From: Boswellia sacra
Taxonomy: Eukaryota; Streptophyta; Magnoliopsida; Sapindales; Burseraceae
Length of the DNA: 64,000 nt
Reading direction: 5' to 3'
Assembly (NCBI GenBank): GCA_013180625.2
Contig: SNVD02002448.1
Coordinates: forward strand, 1 to 64,000
Shown in pieces: positions 57,043 to 64,000 of this stretch (the first letter of the stretch is position 1; each line of letters starts with the position of its first letter). The notes under the pieces are model-generated. The model made no database searches and was not told the origin of the DNA. It saw nothing but the letters and a program-made list of their open reading frames with translations. The position numbers and the translations under genes are program-made.

Positions 57043-58300
57043 TGTCTGGAGCAGTCTCATCATCGACAAATAATTGAGTATCAGGCCAAGATCCTCGCTC
57101 AACATGGTCCATTCACTCTTGGGAGTGTAGAAATTCACCCAGATTTTCCATACATGAAGATTTATCAAGTTAAAAATGTTGAAAATGATTTCAATCCAGA
57201 AGTCTTATGGTTTCTTTGGCACCTCATGCAGTAATTTTCAATTGGAATTGAGTTCAATCTCAATTAAATGCTAAACAGAATGGCTCATACAAGCCTTCTA
57301 CATGATCACAAAACCTTCAGCACTCCTTTCGGATGTTTCCACATTTTCCTTGAATGGTTTCATCCTCTTTCATGGTGAAAAAATCAATTCGAGCATCAAA
57401 GACAGAAAAGTTTGAATCTTCGGGGCCAAAAGGTATCACATCACGAGATCTACATCTTTAATAGAACAAGCATTACCACTAACAGAAATTCGCAGTTCTT
57501 TTCTCATGTGCAGGAATATACTTGACTTCATATAGTCTTCAACAGTAATGGGAATGCTATCCTCATGAATTTAGAGAATTTTAAAGGAGAATTTTAGAAA
57601 TTAATTCAAGGATCCCTCCTCAGATTTGACCATCCATTGAAGATGATGCGCTTTGGGAACAATATTTTTCAAAATACTCCTATTAACTCAGACAATATAG
57701 AAAGGTGTATTATTCTAAGCACAAACTCATGAAAGAAAGAGAAAGTTCTTTTAATCTCAGGAAGCCCAAGAAGATGATGATTCATTATTACAGCCTAGCC
57801 TCCAGAATATGCCACAACCATCTCAAAGTGAGCCATATCCATCATAATTTCAAGATTCGCAGGATCCATACAGCTGGGATGAATCTTATCTCTAGAACTT
57901 TTTGGAAAAGGAGTCTTTGCTAACTCAAGCAAAAGACAAGGAAGATGACATCCTAGAATTTGACATGGTGAGACCCAGATAATGATGATGACTCAGACGA
58001 ATATCCAAGAATTTCTAACATCACCACTTCTCTAAAGTGATAAGGATGATCTTCAAAAGCCAAAGACCATGTGACAGTTGTAAAATAACTTTATGTAAAG
58101 TAGCTTTAGGCTTTTGTCCTATTAGGCATGCTTTTACGAGAAAGTAACTTCTCTTTACTTTCCTTTGTTTTGTCTTATATGTAAAAGATAAATATCTTAT
58201 CTTGAGAAAAGTGATACTTATCATATAGGGAAAAGTGTCCATGAAAAGAATGTCCACGTGTCCAAAGAGATAAGTATCTTATCTCTTTTATCTTGTAAAA
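57043..58300 (+). other. Downstream part of the pararetrovirus-like unit
   Basis: From about 57760 to 57985 an open but stop-interrupted frame reads QPSLQNMPQPSQSEPYPS and KESLLTQAKDKEDDILEF, acidic and proline/glutamine-rich. I do not recognise it; a second viral ORF remnant is possible. The rest is non-coding. Confidence 0.35.
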
Positions 58301-58364
58301 GGTTGTCCAATGAAAGTATGTACAAGTTCCTTATAAGCTTGAGAGGTACCCAACCCTCTCTCTG

Positions 58365-58375
58365 TTATAAATAAA
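58365..58375 (+). promoter_or_regulatory. TATA box of a pararetrovirus-like promoter
   Basis: TTATAAATAAA follows a region with CCACGTGTCC (58255-58264) and pyrimidine-rich CCCTCTCTCTG, and is followed by a purine-rich leader. The arrangement is like a plant or pararetroviral genomic promoter. Confidence 0.45.
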
Positions 58376-58782
58376 TGCTCCAGCTTCTTTTGGAGGGGCA
58401 GAGAAGGAAGAGATAGAGGAGATAAAGGAGCTTACTCTAAAAACTTCTTAAGTATTATCTCCCAAAACAATCTTACAACACTTGTGTTGCTCTCCTTTCA
58501 CAGCTTGCTTTACCTCGTTGCTATGATTATGATCTTGTTTTGAAGTTGATCTCAGAACCATAATGTTAGCCCTAAGGCTACATGATAATTTTGATGATAA
58601 CAATACACATTGATTAATTGAGATTTACTAACATGTTTATTTTTGTGCAAGAGTAAGATCATTGAAATAATTTTAAAATCAAGAAGAGGCTTATTAAAAT
58701 GAAGTGTTGAAGCTAAGGAGAAAACTACATGTTAAAGGCACCAAAGTTTAAGAACAAGGATTGACTCAAGGAATGTGACACA

Positions 58783-59500
58783 TGAGCAATGTTCAATCAA
58801 TTGGTCATATATATCTCTACAAATATCCAAATGATATGATTCTTGAGCCTTTGGAAAGCTTACTCAATTTATAACATTTAATATGTTTTAATGAAATTCA
58901 AATTTCAAGTGCAAGGTTGTCCAAATCATCATGCAATTTGAAAGACAAATGGAAGCAACTGACATGAGCACCGAATACTCCTTTGGACATATCTTGAGCT
59001 AGAAAAATCAAAATGACTTGATTCTTGCGGCATTGGAAAGATGACTTAATGAAGAATATTTCATATGTTTTAAAAAAATTCAAATTTCAAACAGAAGGCC
59101 GACATAATTGACATGCAATTCGGTGGACCGACACAAAGAAGAAAAATCAACTCACATGAGCACCGAATGGTGTTTTGGCCATATCTTAAGATAGAGATAT
59201 CCAAATGCTTTGATTCTTAATGTTTTGAAAATATTATTCAAATATGAAGATCTTTCATGTTTTGAAGAAATTCAAATTTCAAATGGAAGGCTGACAGAAT
59301 TATCATTCAATTTGGTGGACTAACACAAGAAAGAAAAATCAAGTCACATGAGCACCGAATGGTGTTTTGGCCATATCATGAGCTACAGATATCCAAATGA
59401 CTTGATTCTTGATGAGTTGGAAAGCTCATTTAAACGTGCAAATCTTTTATGTTTTACATATTTTCAAATTTCAAACAGAACATTAACAAAAATGGCAGAC
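58783..59500 (+). repeat. ~188-bp tandem array in the LTR (four copies)
   Basis: Copies start near 58783, 58968, 59158 and 59348. Shared text includes CACATGAGCACCGAATGGTG, TTTTGGCCATATC, CCAAATGACTTGATTCTTG and CAAATTTCAAACAGAAGGC. The first copy is the most diverged. Confidence 0.88.
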
Positions 59501-59783
59501 AATATTACAGTTTTTATGGTAGGCAGAAAATTTGGAGTTGGTGTCTTCACTTGTTCAAGTTCATCTCATTTGCCTATAAATGAAGCCCTTCTCCCATGCA
59601 TTCAGCAAGACAAGAAGTGCAAGAGAATCATTTTATCAAGCAAAAAGCAAGAGAAATATCAAGTCTAGAGCGCTTTTATATTATTTATCTACTCTTTGAA
59701 GAGAGTTATACTTTTGTTGTAAAAATTATCTTGGTTCTTGTAGTGTGGTGAGAGTGAGATATTATTGTAAAGGATAATAGTTA

Positions 59784-60055
59784 TCCTTGAGAGAACTCTT
59801 GTTGTGTGGTATCAAGAGTTGAGGAAAGTTGCCTTGGTGAGGTTGTTCATCAAGAAGAACTCTTGGTGTGGTGTTATCAAGAGTTGAAGGAATTTGCCTT
59901 GGTGAGGTGTTCATCAAGAAGAACTCTTGGTGTGGTGTTATCAAGGGTTGAAGGAAGTTGCCTTGGTGAGGTTGTTCATCAAGAAGAACTCTTGCTGTGG
60001 TGTTATCAAGAGTTGAAGAAAAAGTCTTGGTGAGGTTGTTCATCAAGCAAGTTGA
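59784..60055 (+). repeat. ~66-bp tandem array in the LTR (four copies)
   Basis: Units GAACTCTTGGTGTGGTGTTA...GCCTTGGTGAGGTTGTTCAT start near 59790, 59857, 59921 and 59987. Frames on both strands across it are repeat artefacts. Confidence 0.92.
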
Positions 60056-60365
60056 AAAGATTTCTACAACTTAGTGGAAAGCTTAGCTCGTGGAGCTAGG
60101 AGCCCGTGGACGTAGGCAAGGTTTGCCGAACCACGTAAATCGAGTTTGCACTCTCTCTATCCCTATCTCTTTATTTTTACTTGCACTTGTGATTGTTCTT
60201 TATTTCTATTCTCTTGATTGCATTCTATTTTCATCTTCTTCACCTTTATTCTCAAAGAAAGAGTTAAATAATTTTGATCTTTCAAGAAAAGTTTTCTAAA
60301 TCCGTATTGATAAATAAAAACCCAATTCACCCCCCCTCTTGGGTTGCCATACCTGGGTCAACAAG

Positions 60366-60377
60366 TGGTATCAGAGC
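60366..60377 (+). promoter_or_regulatory. Primer-binding site (initiator tRNA-Met)
   Basis: TGGTATCAGAGC, 2 bp after the LTR end, is the standard complement of the tRNA-Met-i 3' end. Confidence 0.95.
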
Positions 60378-60417
60378 AAGGTTGCTCATTTTTTTTAATC
60401 TTAACCGATTTTGAGCT

Positions 60418-63400
60418 ATGGCAACTTTTAATTCAACTTCATATGTTGAGGGACTTTCTATCTCTAGACCTCCATTTTTTAATGGAAGTGATTACTTTTA
60501 TTGGAAAACTAGAATGAGTATTTTCTTGAAATCTTTTGATTATGATTTGTGGTCTATTGTTTTGGAAGGACCTTTTGTTCCTACCAAAATTGAAAATGGG
60601 GAATGCATGCTTAAATAACCTAAAGAGTTTAGTGAAGATGATAAAAAGAAATTGAGTTTGAATGCTAAAGCTATAAATGTGTTATATTGTGCTCTAGATA
60701 GAAATGAGTTTAATAGAATATCTACTTGTTCTACGGCACAAGAAATATGGCACACACGTGAAGTTACTCATGAAGGAACTAGTCAAGTTAAAGAATCTAA
60801 AATTAGTATGCTAGTTCATAGTTATGAGCTTTTTAAGATGAAACCGGATGAATCAATTTTTGAAATGTTTACTAGATTTATGGATATTGTCAATGGTTTG
60901 AAATCTCTCGGTAAATTTTATTCTAATATTGAAATGGTGAGAAAGATTCTTAGGTGTCTACCAAAATCTTGGGAGCCAAAGGTGACGGCAATTCAAGAAG
61001 CAAATGACCTCACCAAACTACCATTAGAAGAACTTATGGGTTCTCTCATGACTCATGAAATCACCTTGAAGAAGACTGAAGAAGAAGATTGCAAAATGGC
61101 AAACATGTGCTTCATGGCTTTAAGAGAAAATGAGATAAGTATTCTAAACCATGATCCTAAGCTTTCATATGATGAATTACTTGAAGCATTTCAAAATTTA
61201 CATGTACAATTTGATAAACAAAATTCAAAAATCAATACTTTCAAAAAGAAGTCAAAAATCATGTTATCTCAATTAGAAGAGTTGATAGAAATAAATGAAG
61301 CTTTAGAAAATGAAAATGAAATTTTAAAGCAAAAAGATTTTGAAAGTTTGGAAAATCAAATACATTTATTAAAAACTGAAAATGAAATTTTAAAACAAAA
61401 TGATTTTGATAAATTAGAGAAAAAAATGTTATTTTGAAAAAGGAAAATAATGATTTAAGAAATATTGTTGATAGTTTTACAAAAAGCACAAAAAATTTGA
61501 ATTCTATGTTACAAAACCAAAGGTGTGTTTTTGATAAAAGAGGGTTAGATATAAAAGTCATAAAAATCAAAAGTATTTTAAAAACTATTTTGTTCATGCA
61601 TCTTCTAGGAATAATCCTAATCATTCATGTAATTATTGTGGAAGAAAAGGACACAAAATGCATTCTTGTTACATTAAGAGAAATCCTAATTTGAAACAAA
61701 TATGGATTCCAAAAAGAACCATAACTAACCCCTAAGGACCGAAGAACTTTTGGGTACCAAAAAGTTACTCCTTAAATGTTGATTGTAGAGACAAAGGAGT
61801 GGCAAACACAAGTGGTACTTAGATAGTGGATGCTCAAGGCATATGACCGGAGATGCCTCCAAATTTTCAAGATTAATCATGAAGAAAGGAGGATATGTGA
61901 CCTTCAGTGATAATGCCAAAGGAAGGGTAATCGGACATGGTTATATTGGTAACCCTTCTTCACCTATTATTAAAGATGTTTTGCTTGTTCATGGTTTAAA
62001 ACATGATTTGATTAGCATTAGTCAATTGTGTGATAAGGGATATTTTGTTACTTTTGAGCCTAATAGATGTGTGATTAAGGATGTTAGTAACAATAAGACA
62101 TTATTTGTTTGTAATAGATGTGGTAATATTTATACAATTGATATTGATGTTAATGATCATGTAGAAAATTGTTTCATTGTTAATCATGATGCTTGGTTAT
62201 GGCATAGAAGGTTAGGTCATGCTAGCATGGACACAATTTCAAAAATTTCTAAAAATGATTTAGTTGATGGTCTTCCAAAAATAAACTTTGAAAAGGATAA
62301 GATTTGTGATGCTTGTCAATTTGGAAAACAAGTGAGAACTTCTTTTAAACAAAAGAAATTTATTTCAACAAATAAACCTCTACAATTACTTCATTTGGAT
62401 TTATTTGGACCATCAAGAACTCAAAGCCTTGGTGGAAAGTATTATGTTTTTGTTATTGTGGATGATTATTCAAGATTCACTTGGGTATTATTCTTGAAAA
62501 CTAAAAATGATGCCATACAAGCTTTTTCAAAATTTGCAAAAAGAGTCCAAAATCAAAAAGGATATTCTATTGTGTCCATTAGGAGTGATCATGGTGGTGA
62601 AGTAGACAATGTTGCATTTGAAAATCTTTGTGATGAAAATGGTTTTGAGCATAATTTTTCCTCACCTAGAACTCCACAACAAAATGGTGTTGTTAAAAGG
62701 AAAAATAGGACTATCTAAGAAATGGCTAGGACCATGTTACTTGAAAATAATTTGCCAAAATATTTTTGGCCCGAAGCCGTTAATACCGCATGCTTTATAA
62801 TCAATAGAGTCCATGTTAGAGCTTTAATAAAGAAAACTCCTTATGAACTTTGGAAAGGAAGAAAACCCAACATTGGATTTTTTAAAGTTTTTTGATGTAA
62901 ATGTTTTATTTTAAACACCAAGGATAACATTGGAAAATTTGATGCAAAAGCCGATGTTGAAATTTTTGTTGGCTACTCCAACCATTGTAAAGCATATAGA
63001 GTTTTTAACAAAAAGACTCTTACTATTGAAGAATCTATGCATGTTGAATTTGATGAAACTAATTTTATTTCTTCAAAGAATTTAGATGATGATATTGTTG
63101 AGGTAGAAAGGCAAATCAAGGAATCAAGGCTTGATGAAAAGAGTCAAGATGATTTACAACTTCAACAAGAAAAGCTTGAGGAAGTAAATGATTCTTCCCA
63201 AGAATTACCAAAGGAATTGAGGTATGCAAAAGTTCACCCTAAAGATCTTATTATTGGTGAACCATCACAAGGTATGAGAACTAGATCTTCTTTTAGAAAC
63301 TTTTGTAAACATTTTGCATTTGTCTCTCAATTTGAACCAAAAACTTTTAAAGAAGCCGAAAATGACGAAAGTTGGATTTTGGCTATGCAAGAAGAATTGA

Positions 63401-64000
63401 ATCAATTTGAGAGAAATCAAGTTTGGGAATTAGTCCATAGACCTAAAAATCATTCTATTATAGGCACTAAATGGATTTTTAGAAATAAATAGATGAAAAT
63501 GGCACCATTATTAGAAACAAAGCTAGACTTGTTGCTCAAGGATACAATCAAGAAGAAGGTATTGATTATGAGGAAACTTTTGCACCTGTTGCTAGATTAG
63601 AATCCATTAGAATGTTGTGTGCATTTGCATGTTATAAAAATTTTACATTATACCAAATGGATGTCAAAAGTGCATTTTAAATGGTTACATTATGGAGGAA
63701 GTATATGTAGAGCAACCTCTTGGTTTTCAAAATCATGATTTTCCAAACCATGTTTTCAAACTCAAAAAGGCACTTTATGGCTTGAAACAAGCACCAAGCG
63801 CATGGTATGATAGATTGAGCAAATTTCTCATTGATAATGGTTTCGAAATGAAAAAAGTTGATTCTACTCTTTTTGTTAAAACAAAAAATGATGATTTATT
63901 AATTGTTCAAATCTATATTGATGATATTATATTTGGTGCTACTAATATTTCTATGTGTGAAGAATTTTCCAAGTGTATGCAACAAGAATTTGAAATGAGC
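60418..64000 (+). pseudogene. Copia gag-pol polyprotein, 5' part, with several lesions
   Basis: From the ATG at 60418 gag begins MATFNSTSYVEGLSISRPPF and continues in one frame past a TAA at 60616 to about 61437, with a coiled-coil rich in ENEILK repeats near 61300-61430. After frame changes come the zinc knuckle CNYCGRKGHKMHSC (near 61635), the protease motif WYLDSGCSRHMTG (near 61810), GAG-pre-integrase (LWHRRLGHASMDTI), integrase (LDLFGPSRTQ, RSDHGGEVDN, QQNGVVKRKNRT, then a stop at 62716), and RT ([49 protein letters not shown] near 63915). Stops or shifts also occur near 61437, 62896, 63490 and 63677. Fewer lesions than in the minus-strand Copia suggest a younger insertion. RNase H and the 3' LTR lie beyond the window. 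Confidence 0.92.

Larger units (their letters stand above)
54890..58563 (+). mobile_element. Endogenous pararetrovirus-like relic (Caulimoviridae-like), interrupted by a Copia LTR
   Basis: A decayed reverse-transcribing unit with a pol gene, no integrase recognised after RNase H, and no LTR pair at its sides. Downstream of pol is a promoter-like stretch with a TATA box (58365-58375). These traits fit an integrated plant pararetrovirus better than a Ty3/gypsy element, but the left border is not defined and pol alone cannot exclude gypsy. The right side is cut at 58564 by a younger Copia insertion. Confidence 0.6.
58564..60363 (+). repeat. 5' LTR, 1800 bp, with two internal tandem arrays
   Basis: Ends TGTTAGCCC...GGGTCAACA are imperfect inverted repeats. 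The LTR is long for Copia, and about half of it is made of the two arrays listed separately. Confidence 0.92.
58564..64000 (+). mobile_element. Copia retrotransposon, 5' part (runs off the window)
   Basis: A 1.8-kb LTR beginning TGTTAGCCC and ending GGGTCAACA is followed by a tRNA-Met primer-binding site and gag-pol on the plus strand in Copia order. The five bases before the LTR are CATAA; the 3' end is outside. It inserted into the pararetrovirus-like unit. The LTR fragment at 125-497 is from the same family. Confidence 0.93.

Noticed and set aside
59725..59750. CTTGTAGTG inside the Copia LTR as a CACTA end
   Set aside because: It is part of continuous LTR sequence with no subterminal repeats next to it.
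59762..60046. Repetitive frames of 75-94 codons in the LTR
   Set aside because: Encoded by the 66-bp tandem array; not conserved coding sequence.

Overview
The window is plant nuclear DNA, most likely from a eudicot. It is AT-rich, has GT-AG introns, and every recognisable gene fragment is plant-type: HUB1, UDP-sugar pyrophosphorylase, an RCD1/SRO-type PARP-like domain, a FOUR LIPS-type MYB, sucrose-phosphate synthase, lipoxygenase, an NLR and a KIB/DUF295 F-box protein. I see no clearly intact host gene. The 64 kb is a deep nest of transposable elements. Families were assigned by reading motifs, with no database search. Element borders rest on terminal repeats and target-site duplications (TSDs) read directly from the sequence.

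Left part (1-10955). This is a stack of CACTA (En/Spm-like) ends and gene scraps. A CACTA end (to 124) abuts the last 373 bp of a Copia LTR (125-497), which interrupts an ANTH clathrin-assembly exon. From there to a CACTA end at 8197, pieces of at least five unrelated genes lie on the minus strand with splice sites largely preserved: ANTH protein, FLP/MYB124, UDP-sugar pyrophosphorylase, SRO/RCD1 and five exons of HUB1. A probable sixth has a transit-peptide-like start. That CACTA end lies 11 bp after a sucrose-phosphate synthase exon. SPS, a DUF1218 exon and a complex-I ferredoxin-like gene precede another end of the same CACTA family at 10955. This looks like gene-fragment capture by CACTA elements, one nested in another.

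Middle-left part (12479-20865). A foldback-type element with long inverted arms contains an inserted 5.97-kb MULE (12658-18629). The MULE carries a decayed four-exon transposase and an antisense GRF zinc-finger ORF. The right arm holds a 301-bp MULE-like MITE with a perfect 9-bp TSD and a 1.1-kb element with a decayed TSD. A second copy of the MITE lies at 25220-25623, also with a perfect 9-bp TSD.

Composite CACTA (24591-52379). A block at 22378-23545 has a second copy that is split into 24041-24590 and 52383-53005. The split is exactly at CACTA-like ends flanked by the 3-bp duplication AAT, so about 27.8 kb appears to be one nested composite element. Inside it are the second MITE, an NLR fragment, a complete hAT element (26168-30732, 8-bp TSD), a lipoxygenase fragment, a complete 5.2-kb CACTA (32429-37631, TSD CAA) with a 141-bp tandem array, an orphan CACTA end at 39156, and a full-length minus-strand Copia element (39776-49644, TSD AACTT) with an envelope-position ORF typical of Sireviruses.

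Right part (53005-64000). A decayed F-box/DUF295 gene is followed by a degraded pararetrovirus-like pol with a promoter-like region. It ends at the 1.8-kb 5' LTR of a plus-strand Copia element that runs off the window; the LTR fragment at 125-497 belongs to the same family. All coding remnants seen carry stops, frameshifts or truncations, so the genes do not act as a pathway. The biological content is the history of nesting and gene capture.
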